DNA of 64,000 bases from Pseudomonas sp. PD9R (GCF_019200975.1 NZ_JAHTMR010000021.1:20266-84265), one strand, 5' to 3'. Shown: positions 34,446-43,545, counted from the first letter of the stretch. Notes: generated by a model not told the origin, from the letters alone. Translations and numbers: made by a program.

Positions 34446-36256
34446 GCACTTCGGTCCTCGGACGGTTGAAGGCTCACGCCGGGTGCGCCTGCGCGGAGCT
34501 TCAGGGTAATCAGGGCGCCACCTTCCTTGTGGTTGGCGAACGACAGTTCACCGCCGAAGGCGCGCATCAGGGTTTCGCAGATTGCCAACCCCAGCCCAAG
34601 CCCCTGAGTGCGGGTCTTGGTGGTGTAGAAGGGCTCGCTGGCGCGGCCAAGGGCCTCCATGCAGAAACCGGGGCCGTTGTCGCGAATGTACAGGTTGACG
34701 CCATCGGCGGTGGATTGGGCACTCAACCAGAGCTTACGCGGCGGCCCTTTCTCCGTCAGCGCGTCGAGGGCGTTGGCCAGCAGATTGCCGAGTACCTGGC
34801 GCAACCGCGTTTCCCCCGCCTCGACCCACAATGCCGCTGCAGGCAAGTCACGGATCAGCTCGACTTCCATGCTGCGCCGACGCTTGGCGAGCAGCGCCAG
34901 GGCATCGTCCAACGCCGGTTGCAGGGCGACGCTTTCTGGCGCGTGGCGATCACGCCGGGCAAAGGCGCGCAGGTGAGCGATGATCGAGGCCATGCGCCCG
35001 GTCAGCTCGCTGATCAACTTGAGGTTGCCCCGCGCATCGTCGGTGCGCTGATGGTCGAGCAGCACTTCGGCGTTTTCCGCGTAGCTGCGGATGGCGGCCA
35101 GCGGTTGATTGAGCTCGTGGCTGATGCTCGCCGACATCGTCCCCAGCGCCGACAGTTTGCCGGCCTGTACCAGATCATCCTGGGCGCGCACCAGTTCTTG
35201 CTGGGCCTGTTCGCGTTCCAGCACTTCCTGTTTCAGTCGACGGTTGAGGCCTTCCAGGTCGCTGGTGCGTTCGGCGACCCGACCTTCCAGTTCGCGACGG
35301 GCCTTGGCTTCGAAGGCGATGCGTTCGAGGTAATGGCGGCGGCGCTGCATCATCAAACCGAGCAGCAGCATCAGCACCAGCAGCGTCGCGCCCCCGATGG
35401 CGACCACGGTGCGCACCGGGCGATTGATCAGAGTGCGCGGGGCGAGGATGCTGACATTCCAGCCGGTCTCCGCGATCGGCTGGGTCTGGGTCAGCCAGGC
35501 GTTGGGGTTGAGCTTCAGCGGCTTGGGATCGCGGGTCGGATAAGGCTGAATCGCGGTGATGGCTTTGCTTTCTTCTTCGCTCAGCGGTCGAGTCGAGCGA
35601 AAGCGCCATTCAGGTCGTGACGTGAGGATGACCACGCCGTTATGGTCGGTCAGCAGCAGTTGTTCCGGGGTTTTGCCCCACAGGCTTTCGGTGTGGTCGA
35701 GGTCGACCTTGACCACCAGCACGCCAGCGATTTTTTCGCCGTCGCGCACGGCGGCGGCAAAGAAGTAACCGCGTTTGGCGGACGTGGTGCCCAGCCCGAA
35801 AAATCGCCCGAGCCGCCCGGCCATGGCCTCGCTGAAGTACGGTCGAAAGGCAAAATTGCGCCCGACAAAACTGTCGTGCTTGTCCCAGTTGGACGCCGCC
35901 AGGGTCTTGCCCGTGGTGTCCATCAGGTACATGACTTCGGCACCGGTCTGGGTGCTGATGTTTTTCAGCAGACGGTTGGCGTTGCCTTGGGTGACGCCAT
36001 CGTCCGGCGCACCGAGCACGGCGCGCAGGGCCGGCAGATCGCCAAGGATCTGCGGCAACACTTCATATCGGTGCAGGGTGCCCAGCAGGTTGGCGACGTA
36101 AAGGTCGAGGGTCTGGCGATTCTGCCCGGCCAGTTCGCTGCGGTAATAACGCTCGGCCAGATGTTCCAGCGGCCACAGCAATGGCGCCAGGCACAGCGCG
36201 AGCAAGGCCAGGCTTCGCCAACGGGGTCTGCGGGGGAGGGTCGGAGTCATAAGCAT
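34442..36256 (-). CDS. dctB: C4-dicarboxylate sensor kinase DctB
   Basis: 604-aa membrane kinase. TM1 is near residues 14-32 and TM2 near 284-306, with a periplasmic dCache-like sensor between ('VMYLMDTTGKTLAASNWDKH', 'FFGLGTTSAKRGYFFAAAVRDG'). A coiled coil precedes the H-box 'SASISHELNQPLAAIRSYAE'. ATPase boxes are 'LLANALDALTE', 'DNGPGF' and 'TQGLGLGLAICETLM'. It senses succinate, fumarate or malate in relatives and phosphorylates DctD. Confidence 0.92.
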   Translation of the reverse strand: MLMTPTLPRRPRWRSLALLALCLAPLLWPLEHLAERYYRSELAGQNRQTLDLYVANLLGTLHRYEVLPQILGDLPALRAVLGAPDDGVTQGNANRLLKNISTQTGAEVMYLMDTTGKTLAASNWDKHDSFVGRNFAFRPYFSEAMAGRLGRFFGLGTTSAKRGYFFAAAVRDGEKIAGVLVVKVDLDHTESLWGKTPEQLLLTDHNGVVILTSRPEWRFRSTRPLSEEESKAITAIQPYPTRDPKPLKLNPNAWLTQTQPIAETGWNVSILAPRTLINRPVRTVVAIGGATLLVLMLLLGLMMQRRRHYLERIAFEAKARRELEGRVAERTSDLEGLNRRLKQEVLEREQAQQELVRAQDDLVQAGKLSALGTMSASISHELNQPLAAIRSYAENAEVLLDHQRTDDARGNLKLISELTGRMASIIAHLRAFARRDRHAPESVALQPALDDALALLAKRRRSMEVELIRDLPAAALWVEAGETRLRQVLGNLLANALDALTEKGPPRKLWLSAQSTADGVNLYIRDNGPGFCMEALGRASEPFYTTKTRTQGLGLGLAICETLMRAFGGELSFANHKEGGALITLKLRAGAPGVSLQPSEDRSA

Positions 36257-36341
36257 CGAGCGCCTGTGGTTACAGGCGCATTATGCCTAGGCTTGCGGGC
36301 GCAGTCTGCGCGCCCTGAGCAGTAAAGGTTCAGGTCGGGAT

Positions 36342-36887
36342 TCAGGCGAACACGTCGGCGTCCTTGAAAAAGACCCCGTTCTGGTCTTTGCCCGACAGCT
36401 GCGGCGCGGCGTCCAGTTGCCAGTCAATGGCCAGGTCTGGGTCGTCCCAACGAATGCTGCGCTCGGCTGAAGGGGTGTAATAGTCGGTGGTTTTGTAGAG
36501 GAACTCGGCGTACTCGCTCAACACCACGAAGCCGTGGGCAAAGCCTTCCGGTACCCAGAGCTGGCGGTGATTGTCGGCGGACAATCGAACAGCAACCCAT
36601 TTGCCGAAATTCGGCGAGCTGCGGCGGATGTCCACGGCCACGTCGAGTACTTCACCGGCCGTTACGCGAACCAGTTTGCCTTGGGTATTTTGCAGTTGGT
36701 AATGCAGACCCCGAAGGACACCTTTTTGCGAGCGGGAATGGTTGTCTTGAACGAATTTCGCGTCCACGCCCGTCGCTTCTGCGAATGCCTTTGCGTTGAA
36801 GCTTTCGTAAAAGAACCCACGCTCGTCACCAAATACCTTGGGTTCGATGATCAGAACACCGGGCAGGTCGGTGGTGACTACATTCAT
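36342..36887 (-). CDS. rfbC: dTDP-4-dehydrorhamnose 3,5-epimerase
   Basis: 181-aa cupin-fold epimerase of the dTDP-L-rhamnose pathway. 'VIEPKVFGDERGFFYESFN'-type start, 'RSQKGVLRGLHYQLQ' with the catalytic His, and 'WVPEGFAHGFVVLSE' are all present. The ATG at 36887 has GGAG upstream. rfbABD are not adjacent, so it stands alone here. A MITE-like element lies 31 bases upstream and may affect its promoter. Confidence 0.93.
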   Translation of the reverse strand: MNVVTTDLPGVLIIEPKVFGDERGFFYESFNAKAFAEATGVDAKFVQDNHSRSQKGVLRGLHYQLQNTQGKLVRVTAGEVLDVAVDIRRSSPNFGKWVAVRLSADNHRQLWVPEGFAHGFVVLSEYAEFLYKTTDYYTPSAERSIRWDDPDLAIDWQLDAAPQLSGKDQNGVFFKDADVFA

Positions 36888-36906
36888 GGTGTTTCTCCAG
36901 TAATTG

Positions 36907-37041
36907 ACTTTGATGGCTAATGCCGATGCACGAGCAAGCTTGCTCCGGGCGGCGCGTTTACTCAGCAAGCACGCGTCATCGTTAACGTCCATCGTGAGCG
37001 CGCTCGCTCCAAAGGGGGCACACAGCATTAACCTTGATGGC
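36907..37041. repeat. Target-site duplication around the 36918-37030 element
   Basis: ACTTTGATGGC (36907-36917) and ACCTTGATGGC (37031-37041) flank the element and match at 10 of 11 positions. This is the length seen for the other two copies. Confidence 0.65.
36918..37030. mobile_element. MITE-like element with REP core upstream of rfbC
   Basis: 113 bp, ends TAATGCC...GCATTA. Read on the minus strand it contains GGAGCGAGCGCGCTCACGAT, then GGACGTTAACGATGACGCG, then GCTTGCTGAGTAAACGCG. This core is nearly identical to that of the pckA-terminator element (15686-15765), which identifies a dispersed family. It lies 31 bases upstream of the rfbC start. Confidence 0.65.
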
Positions 37042-37199
37042 CCGCATTCTTGCGCAGAGTCTTGTTCAAGACGAGTGATCTGTCATTTTTCCTTGATCCT
37101 TTGCAGGACCTGTCGCTCGTCAGGCATGTGATGCGGGGGTTGCGAAACGCCCCGCGCAGTGGCGATATAGGCGCCTAATAAAATTTCAGGGGTCGTTGT

Positions 37200-40112
37200 A
37201 TGCCGCTCGCCACGTTGATTCATCGCGCCAGTTTGCCCAGCCCTCAGGTGTCTGGGGAGCAGGCGCTTGAGCTGTTGCAGGAGCATTACGGGCTCAGCGG
37301 AAAATTGCAGGCGCTCGGCAGCCAGCAGGATCTGAATTACCGCGTCGATAGCGAACAAGGTCGTTTCGTCCTGAAAATCTGCCGGGGCGACTACTCGGCA
37401 TTGGAGCTGCAAGCCCAGCACGCCGGACTCAAGCATTTGGGCGAACACCCCGACGTGCACGTGCCGCGTGTAATTCCAGCGAAAAGCGGTTCGGACCTGC
37501 TGTCCCTGGAGGTCGGCGGCCAAGCGGTGCATGTGCGCCTGCTGGACTATATCGAGGGTCAATCCCTGACGCACCTCGCCCATTTCAATCGCACGGTGGT
37601 GGCCGGTTTCGGCCGCTTGTGCGGTGAGATGGACCTCGCGCTGGCGGCTTTCGATCATCCGGGACTGGAACGCACGCTACAGTGGGATGCTCGTCACGCC
37701 CAGGCATTGATCGCGCATTTATTGCCGGTCATCCAGGATGATGCCCAACGCACGTTGATCGCCCAAGCGGCCGAACAGGCCGAGCGCCACTTGCAGCCAC
37801 TGGTGGACAAACTGCCGGTACAGGCCATTCACATGGACATCACCGACGACAACGTGGTGTGGCAGCGCGATTCAGAGCGCCACTGGCAATTGCAAGGCGT
37901 GATCGATTTCGGCGATTTGGTCCGTACCTGGCGTATCACCGATCTGTCGGTGACCTGCGCGGCACTGCTGCATCATGGCGACGGCGATCCGTTCTGCATT
38001 TTGCCGGCGGTGCAGGCGTATCACGCGGTCAATCCGCTGACCCATGAAGAGTTGCAGGCGCTGTGGCCGCTGATCGTCGCCCGTGCGGCGGTGTTGGTGC
38101 TCAGTGGTGAACAGCAGGTCAGCATTGATCCTGGCAATCAATACAGCCGCGACAATCTCACCCACGAGTGGGAGATTTTCCGCGTAGCGACATCGGTGCC
38201 GCTGGCGTTGATGGAAGCGGCGATTCTCACGTCAGTCGGCCAGAAAGTGCCGGGCATCGGCGGCGAAGGCTTCGCACCGCTGCTGCCAAGCCTGGTGGGG
38301 CGTGAGTTTGCCTTGATCGATCTGGGCGTGCTCAGCCCGCATTTCGAGGCGGGCAATTGGGAGCAAGAAGGCGTTGATCAGCGGCTGTTGAATGAAGCTG
38401 CCGCAGCTCATGGTCTGGCGGCCAGTCGTTACGGCCAATATCGTTTGTCCCGTACGCGGCCGGACAGTGCCGTCGAGCCGGATACCTGCCCGTTACATGT
38501 CGAGTTACGCGTGCCTCACGGTACGACGGTCGAGGCGCCATTTGCCGGGGTCGTGCATCAGCCACAGCCAGGCGTATTGCAACTCGACGGCCCGCAACTG
38601 AGCGTGCGCCTGTGGGGCGTAACTCCCTCGCTGCACACGGGTGCCGCACTGGTCAAAGGCCAAGTGTTGGGCTCAGTCGGTGGGCCGCTGATTGTGCAAT
38701 TGAGCCGAAGCGCTTCGTTTACGGCACCGCTGTTTTGTACGCCTTCGCGGGCCGCGGCGTGGCAGGCGTTGTGCCCTTCACCGGCGGCGCTGCTGGGGCT
38801 GGCCTGCGATGCTCAAGAAGAACTCGACTCGCAGACCTTGCTGGCCCGTCGCGACGCCAGTTTCGCCCGCACGCAAAAACACTATTACGTCGACCCGCCG
38901 CGCATCGAACGCGGTTGGCGCAACCACCTGATCGACATGCAGGGCCGCTCCTACCTCGACATGCTCAACAACGTTGCGGTGCTCGGTCATGGTCATCCGC
39001 GCATGGCGGCGGTCGTCGGTCGCCAGTGGTCGCTGCTCAACACCAACTCGCGGTTCAACTATGCCGCCGTCGCTGAATTCTCTGAGCGCTTGCTGAAACT
39101 GGCACCGGATTCCATGGATCGCGTGTTCCTGGTCAACAGCGGCAGCGAAGCCAATGACCTGGCGATTCGTCTGGCCTGGGCCTACAGCGGTGGCCGCGAC
39201 ATGCTCAGTGTGCTGGAGGCTTATCACGGCTGGACGGTAGGCGCCGATGCGGTGTCGACTTCGATTGCCGACAACCCCAAAGCCCTGAGCAGCCGCCCGG
39301 ACTGGGTGCATCCGGTGATCGCGCCGAACACCTATCGCGGCGAATTCCGTGGTCCGGACAGCGCGCCGGACTACGTGCGCAGCGTCGAACACAACCTGGC
39401 GAAAATCGCCGAACAGAAACGTCAATTGGCCGGTTTCATTTGTGAGCCGGTGTACGGCAATGCCGGTGGTATCTCGCTGCCACCGGGTTACTTGAAACAG
39501 GTCTACGCGATGGTGCGTGCGCAAGGCGGTGTGTGCATCGCCGATGAGGTGCAAGTCGGCTACGGGCGCATGGGCCATTTCTTCTGGGGCTTCGAGGAAC
39601 AGGGCGTGGTGCCGGACATCATCACCATGGCCAAGGGCATGGGCAACGGTCAGCCGCTGGGCGCGGTGATCACCCGCCGGGAAATCGCCGAGGCGCTGGA
39701 AGCCGAGGGTTACTTCTTCTCGTCCGCTGGCGGCAGCCCGGTCAGTTGCCAGGTCGGCATGGCCGTGCTCGATGTCATGGAAGAAGAAAAACTCTGGGAA
39801 AACGCCCAAGTGGTTGGCGGCTACTTCAAGGAACGACTGGAAGCGTTGATCGATATTCATCCGTTAGTCGGCGCGGTGCATGGTTCCGGGTTCTATCTGG
39901 GCGTGGAGTTGATCCGCAACCGCGAAACCCTGGAGCCGGCGACCGAAGAAACCACGGCGCTGTGCGATCGACTGCGTGAACTGGGGATCTTCATGCAGCC
40001 GACGGGTGATTTCCTGAACGTGCTCAAGATCAAACCGCCGATGGTCACTTCGCGCCAGAGCGTGGATTTCTTCGTGGACATGCTTTCGAAGGTGCTCGCT
40101 GAAGGTCTCTGA
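37200..40112 (+). CDS. Kinase / M23-like / class III aminotransferase fusion protein
   Basis: 970 aa with three parts. Residues 1-330: aminoglycoside-phosphotransferase/hydroxylysine-kinase-like, with 'IHMDITDDNVVW' (catalytic) and 'GVIDFGDLVRTW' (metal). About 425-510: an M23-peptidase/biotinyl-like beta segment ('VPHGTTVEAPFAGVVHQPQPG'). About 550-970: PLP aminotransferase with 'SGSEANDLAIRLAW', 'DEVQVGYGRMGHF' and Lys812 in 'ITMAKGMGNGQPLGA'. The kinase plus PLP lyase pairing recalls phosphorylating ammonia-lyases (hydroxylysine, ethanolamine). The substrate is not determined. aguBA follow by 341 bases. Confidence 0.85.
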   Translation: MPLATLIHRASLPSPQVSGEQALELLQEHYGLSGKLQALGSQQDLNYRVDSEQGRFVLKICRGDYSALELQAQHAGLKHLGEHPDVHVPRVIPAKSGSDLLSLEVGGQAVHVRLLDYIEGQSLTHLAHFNRTVVAGFGRLCGEMDLALAAFDHPGLERTLQWDARHAQALIAHLLPVIQDDAQRTLIAQAAEQAERHLQPLVDKLPVQAIHMDITDDNVVWQRDSERHWQLQGVIDFGDLVRTWRITDLSVTCAALLHHGDGDPFCILPAVQAYHAVNPLTHEELQALWPLIVARAAVLVLSGEQQVSIDPGNQYSRDNLTHEWEIFRVATSVPLALMEAAILTSVGQKVPGIGGEGFAPLLPSLVGREFALIDLGVLSPHFEAGNWEQEGVDQRLLNEAAAAHGLAASRYGQYRLSRTRPDSAVEPDTCPLHVELRVPHGTTVEAPFAGVVHQPQPGVLQLDGPQLSVRLWGVTPSLHTGAALVKGQVLGSVGGPLIVQLSRSASFTAPLFCTPSRAAAWQALCPSPAALLGLACDAQEELDSQTLLARRDASFARTQKHYYVDPPRIERGWRNHLIDMQGRSYLDMLNNVAVLGHGHPRMAAVVGRQWSLLNTNSRFNYAAVAEFSERLLKLAPDSMDRVFLVNSGSEANDLAIRLAWAYSGGRDMLSVLEAYHGWTVGADAVSTSIADNPKALSSRPDWVHPVIAPNTYRGEFRGPDSAPDYVRSVEHNLAKIAEQKRQLAGFICEPVYGNAGGISLPPGYLKQVYAMVRAQGGVCIADEVQVGYGRMGHFFWGFEEQGVVPDIITMAKGMGNGQPLGAVITRREIAEALEAEGYFFSSAGGSPVSCQVGMAVLDVMEEEKLWENAQVVGGYFKERLEALIDIHPLVGAVHGSGFYLGVELIRNRETLEPATEETTALCDRLRELGIFMQPTGDFLNVLKIKPPMVTSRQSVDFFVDMLSKVLAEGL

Positions 40113-40123
40113 TGCACCGACCC

Positions 40124-40221
40124 CGTAGGAGCTGCCGCAGGCTGCGATCTTTTGATCTTGATCTTCGGCGGATTCAAAACTGCCAGGATCAAAAGATCGC
40201 AGCCTTCGGCGGCTCCTACAG
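40124..40221. repeat. REP doublet hairpin
   Basis: Left CCGTAGGAGCTGCCGCAGG (from 40124) and right CCTTCGGCGGCTCCTACAGG (to 40221) enclose a long stem ending in GCGATCTTTTGATC / GATCAAAAGATCGC. It directly follows the fusion gene. Confidence 0.85.
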
Positions 40222-40254
40222 GTCGTGCATTTTATTTCGCGAACAACATGAAAC

Positions 40255-40284
40255 CTGTAGGAGCGAGGCTTGCCCGCGAAGGCG
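40255..40284. repeat. Single REP-like half
   Basis: CCTGTAGGAGCGAGGCTTGC followed by CCGCGAAGGC is one unpaired half of the second REP type, in the region upstream of aguB. Confidence 0.55.
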
Positions 40285-40453
40285 TCATCAAAAAAGGCGT
40301 ATAACGTCGATTGTTATCGGGTTTAAGTGCTTATTTTTAGACGAAATGCATTTTTGTAGCTTTTAAAGCCGATTTTTATCGGCTATAAAGTCGCCAATGC
40401 CAGGGCGCGGATGAACCATGCCCAACCGTCAAGCACTTGCCCGGAGATGATTC

Positions 40454-41332
40454 ATGAGCCGTAACGTTACCGTCGCCGCCACTCAGATGGCCTGTTCCTG
40501 GGACCTGGAAGGCAATATCGAAGTGGCTGAAAGGCTGGTCCGCGAAGCCGCTGCCAAAGGCGCACAGATCATCCTGATTCAGGAATTGTTCGAAGCACCG
40601 TACTTCTGCCAGAAACCGAACCCGGACTACCTGCAATTGGCCACATCGGTTGAAGACAACGTTGCCATCAAGCATTTCCAGAAAGTCGCCAAGGAACTGC
40701 AAGTGGTGTTGCCGATCAGCTTCTACGAACTGGCCGGGCGCGCGCGTTTCAACAGCATCGCGATCATCGATGCCGACGGCAGCAACCTCGGGGTTTATCG
40801 TAAAAGCCACATCCCGGATGGCCCTGGCTACCACGAAAAGTACTACTTCAACCCGGGCGATACCGGCTTCAAAGTGTGGAACACCCGTTACGCGAAAATC
40901 GGCGTCGGCATCTGCTGGGACCAGTGGTTCCCTGAGGCGGCCCGCAGCATGGCGTTGCAAGGCGCAGAAATCCTGTTCTACCCGACCGCCATCGGCAGCG
41001 AGCCGCACGACAAGACCATTTCGTCCCGCGATCACTGGCAACGCGTGCAACAGGGCCACGCTGGCGCTAACCTGATGCCGCTGATCGCGAGTAACCGCAT
41101 CGGCAACGAAGAACAAGACGGCTACGACATTACCTTTTATGGTTCGTCGTTCATCGCCAACCAGTTCGGCGAGAAGGTGCAGGAACTCAACGAAACCGAA
41201 GAAGGCGTTCTGGTTCACACCTTCGACCTCGACCAACTGGAACACATCCGCAGCGCGTGGGGCTCGTTCCGTGACCGTCGTCCGAACCTGTACGGCGCGC
41301 TGAAAACCCTCGACGGTTCCCTGGAGTCCTGA
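40454..41332 (+). CDS. aguB: N-carbamoylputrescine amidase AguB
   Basis: 292-aa nitrilase-family enzyme making putrescine, CO2 and ammonia from N-carbamoylputrescine. Catalytic Glu in 'IILIQELFEAPYF', Lys in 'LGVYRKSHIPDGPGY' and Cys in 'VGICWDQWFPEAAR' form the nitrilase triad. It is followed 5 bases later by aguA. The aguR repressor gene of P. aeruginosa is not next to it. Confidence 0.95.
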   Translation: MSRNVTVAATQMACSWDLEGNIEVAERLVREAAAKGAQIILIQELFEAPYFCQKPNPDYLQLATSVEDNVAIKHFQKVAKELQVVLPISFYELAGRARFNSIAIIDADGSNLGVYRKSHIPDGPGYHEKYYFNPGDTGFKVWNTRYAKIGVGICWDQWFPEAARSMALQGAEILFYPTAIGSEPHDKTISSRDHWQRVQQGHAGANLMPLIASNRIGNEEQDGYDITFYGSSFIANQFGEKVQELNETEEGVLVHTFDLDQLEHIRSAWGSFRDRRPNLYGALKTLDGSLES

Positions 41333-41337
41333 TCGAC

Positions 41338-42444
41338 ATGACCACTTTGAAAAGCACCCCTCGCGCCGACGGCTTTTACATGCCGGCCGAGTGGGCACCA
41401 CAAACCCAGACCTGGATGGTCTGGCCCGAGCGCCCGGATAACTGGCGCCTGGGTGGCAAACCGGCGCAAGCGGCGCACGTTGCGGTGGCCAAAGCCATCG
41501 CCCGGTTCGAACCGGTCACCGTGGCGGTTTCCGCCGGCCAATACGAAAACGCCCGTGCTCGCCTGGACGTGCCGAATATTCGTGTCGTCGAAATGTCCAG
41601 CGATGACGCCTGGGTCCGGGATACCGGCCCGACGTTCGTCATCAATAACAGCGGCGAAGTCCGTGGTGTGAACTGGGATTTCAACTCGTGGGGCGGTTTT
41701 GACGGTGGTTTGTATTCGCCGTGGAACCGCGACTCGCAGGTCGGCGGCAAGATCCTCGAGATCGAGCGCAGCCCGCGCTATCGCACCGAGGGCTTCGTGC
41801 TCGAAGGCGGTTCGATTCACGTCGATGGCGAAGGCACGCTGATCACTACCGAAGAGTGCCTGCTCAACCGCAATCGCAATCCGCACCTGAATCGTGCAGA
41901 GATCGAAGCAGTGCTCACTGCGAATCTGGCTGTGGATAAGATCATCTGGCTGCCAGATGGATTGTTCAACGACGAAACCGACGGCCATGTGGATAACTTC
42001 TGCTGCTACGTGCGTCCGGGTGAAGTATTGCTGGCCTGGACCGACGACCCGCAAGACCCGAACTACCCGCGCTGCCAGGCTGCCATGAACGTGCTGCAAA
42101 GCAGCACTGATGCCAAGGGCCGCCCATTCACGGTGCACAAAATGCCGATTCCGGGGCCGCTGTATGCGACCGAGGAAGAATGCGCCGGCGTCGATCCGGT
42201 GGACGGCACCCAGGAGCGGAATCCGTCCGTTCGTCTGGCCGGTTCCTACGTGAACTTCCTGATCGTCAACGGCGGCATCATCGCGCCAAGCTTCGACGAC
42301 CCGCTGGATGGCCCGGCAAAAGAGATTTTGCAGTCGATATTCCCACAGCACGAAGTCGTCATGGTGCCTGGCCGCGAACTGTTACTGGGTGGCGGCAACA
42401 TTCACTGCCTTACCCAACAGCAGCCCGCGCCGCACAAGGAATGA
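41338..42444 (+). CDS. aguA: Agmatine deiminase AguA
   Basis: 368-aa guanidino-modifying enzyme that hydrolyses agmatine to N-carbamoylputrescine. Substrate/catalytic segments: 'MSSDDAWVRDTGPTFV', 'LEGGSIHVDGEGTLITT', 'DGHVDNFCCYV' and the nucleophile Cys in 'LLGGGNIHCLTQQQP'. It acts just before AguB in arginine-decarboxylase-route polyamine synthesis or agmatine use. Confidence 0.96.
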   Translation: MTTLKSTPRADGFYMPAEWAPQTQTWMVWPERPDNWRLGGKPAQAAHVAVAKAIARFEPVTVAVSAGQYENARARLDVPNIRVVEMSSDDAWVRDTGPTFVINNSGEVRGVNWDFNSWGGFDGGLYSPWNRDSQVGGKILEIERSPRYRTEGFVLEGGSIHVDGEGTLITTEECLLNRNRNPHLNRAEIEAVLTANLAVDKIIWLPDGLFNDETDGHVDNFCCYVRPGEVLLAWTDDPQDPNYPRCQAAMNVLQSSTDAKGRPFTVHKMPIPGPLYATEEECAGVDPVDGTQERNPSVRLAGSYVNFLIVNGGIIAPSFDDPLDGPAKEILQSIFPQHEVVMVPGRELLLGGGNIHCLTQQQPAPHKE

Positions 42445-42513
42445 GTGAGCGCGTAACAGCTTGAGTTGATTGCGAAATCATTCAGGCAAACGTTTTCGCC
42501 CGCCGAAATGCCG

Positions 42514-42548
42514 AAAGCCCGCAGCCCTTCAGGACTGCGGGCTTTTTT
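42514..42548 (+). terminator. Intrinsic terminator after aguA
   Basis: AAAGCCCGCAG, loop, CTGCGGGCTTTTTT. Ends the aguBA transcript. Confidence 0.9.
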
Positions 42549-42690
42549 GTATCCACTTGTCGACAGTCCCCGCACCTTGGCATAGGTCTTGTATCTGTGA
42601 TGGTGCAAAACAGGGAGGGGGAGAACTTAGCCGTTCTGTCATAAACCTTGGATAAGTTAGGCCGCTCACAAACCAGGAGAGAGCGCTGAA

Positions 42691-42903
42691 ATGAACGCCG
42701 AAGTGAATGTGGTGAGCGAGCGGGCGTTGCATCCCCTGGCAGTAAACAGCGAATCGCTCCAGATCCTGGCGCACTGGTTCAAGTCCAATGGAACGCGTCA
42801 GATCGCAGAAAGTGATCCGCGCCGGACAATAATCGAGCGCTACCCCGCTGGCTTGTTCAGCGAAGCGGAGCTGGATGCGTTGTGGGATGTGATGGAAGGA
42901 TAA
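42691..42903 (+). CDS. Small hypothetical protein
   Basis: 70 aa, acidic and soluble ('LQILAHWFKSNGTRQIAESDPRRTIIERYPAGLFSEAELDALWDVMEG'-type helix-rich content). AGGAGAGAG precedes the ATG and a strong terminator follows by 32 bases, so it looks like an independent expressed unit. No family recognised. Confidence 0.65.
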   Translation: MNAEVNVVSERALHPLAVNSESLQILAHWFKSNGTRQIAESDPRRTIIERYPAGLFSEAELDALWDVMEG

Positions 42904-42934
42904 GAAGAAAAACAACGGATTGATAAAAGAAAAG

Positions 42935-42963
42935 CGCTGCCGGGGATGGCAGCGTTTTTTTTT
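42935..42963 (+). terminator. Intrinsic terminator
   Basis: CGCTGCC-GGGGAT-GGCAGCG followed by a run of nine T. Ends the small 42691-42903 gene. Confidence 0.92.
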
Positions 42964-42965
42964 AG

Positions 42966-43045
42966 ATCAAAAGATCGCAGCCTGCGGCAGCCACAAGGGA
43001 ATGCATTCCAAATGTAGGAGCTGCGGCAGGCTGCGATCTTTTGAC
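42966..43045. repeat. REP doublet hairpin
   Basis: GATCAAAAGATCGCAGCCTG at the left pairs with CAGGCTGCGATCTTTTGA at the right. It sits at the 3' edge of the TonB-receptor fragment. Confidence 0.85.
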
Positions 43046-43052
43046 CTTGCCC

Positions 43053-43268
43053 TTAAAAACTGCAAGTCCCGGTCACAACCAGGCCACGCGGTGCCCCCGG
43101 CTGAATCTGCGCGGCACTGGTGGCAGACGAGTAGTAAGTCTTGTCGCTGATGTTGTTCAGCGCCGCGCGCAAATCCCAATCCTTCTGCCGGAACCCGGCC
43201 AAGGCATCCCAGCGACCATAGCCCGGCAGCACGGTGGTGTTGAGGTTGTCGGCATAACGATCCCCCAC
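43053..43268 (-). pseudogene. C-terminal fragment of a TonB-dependent siderophore receptor
   Basis: The minus strand encodes 'GDRYADNLNTTVLPGYGRWD' and 'LRAALNNISDKTYYSSATSA', then 'GAPRGLVVTGTCSF' with the terminal Phe of an outer-membrane barrel. This is the last ~70 residues of a ferric-siderophore receptor (normally 700-800 aa). The rest of the gene is gone, since upstream sequence (43269 onward) has no similarity, so it is a deletion relic. Confidence 0.85.
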
Positions 43269-43344
43269 AAGCGTTCACCGCGATTGAGTTTTCTGCCGCG
43301 TAAATCATTTTCTTAGACGTTTTTCGCCTGATTACCATCGATTC

Positions 43345-43422
43345 ATGAAATTGACACATCGTCGGGGCCGCAGCTACGATTCCGCCCAACGCCTGTGGCA
43401 GACCGCCATAACCACAAAATAA
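43345..43422 (+). other. 25-codon ORF followed by a terminator (possible leader peptide)
   Basis: ATG at 43345 encodes MKLTHRRGRSYDSAQRLWQT plus AITTK, with TAA at 43420-43422, only 3 bases before an intrinsic terminator hairpin. No clear ribosome site is visible. It may be a leader peptide for oprD attenuation, part of a small RNA, or chance. Confidence 0.3.
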
Positions 43423-43425
43423 TAA

Positions 43426-43463
43426 AAAGGCCCGCCGCGAGTGATCGTGGGCGGGCCTTTTTG
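43426..43463 (+). terminator. Bidirectional terminator upstream of oprD
   Basis: AAAGGCCCGCC (from 43426) pairs with GGGCGGGCCTTT, followed by TTTT; A-rich on the left, so it works in both directions. It lies 83 bases before the porin start. Confidence 0.85.
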
Positions 43464-43545
43464 TTTGCGTAATGAAAAAAGAGCGCGATAGTGCCATTTC
43501 AGTCGTTCGACACAGCGCGTTTCAACCCGTAATAAGGAAAACAAC

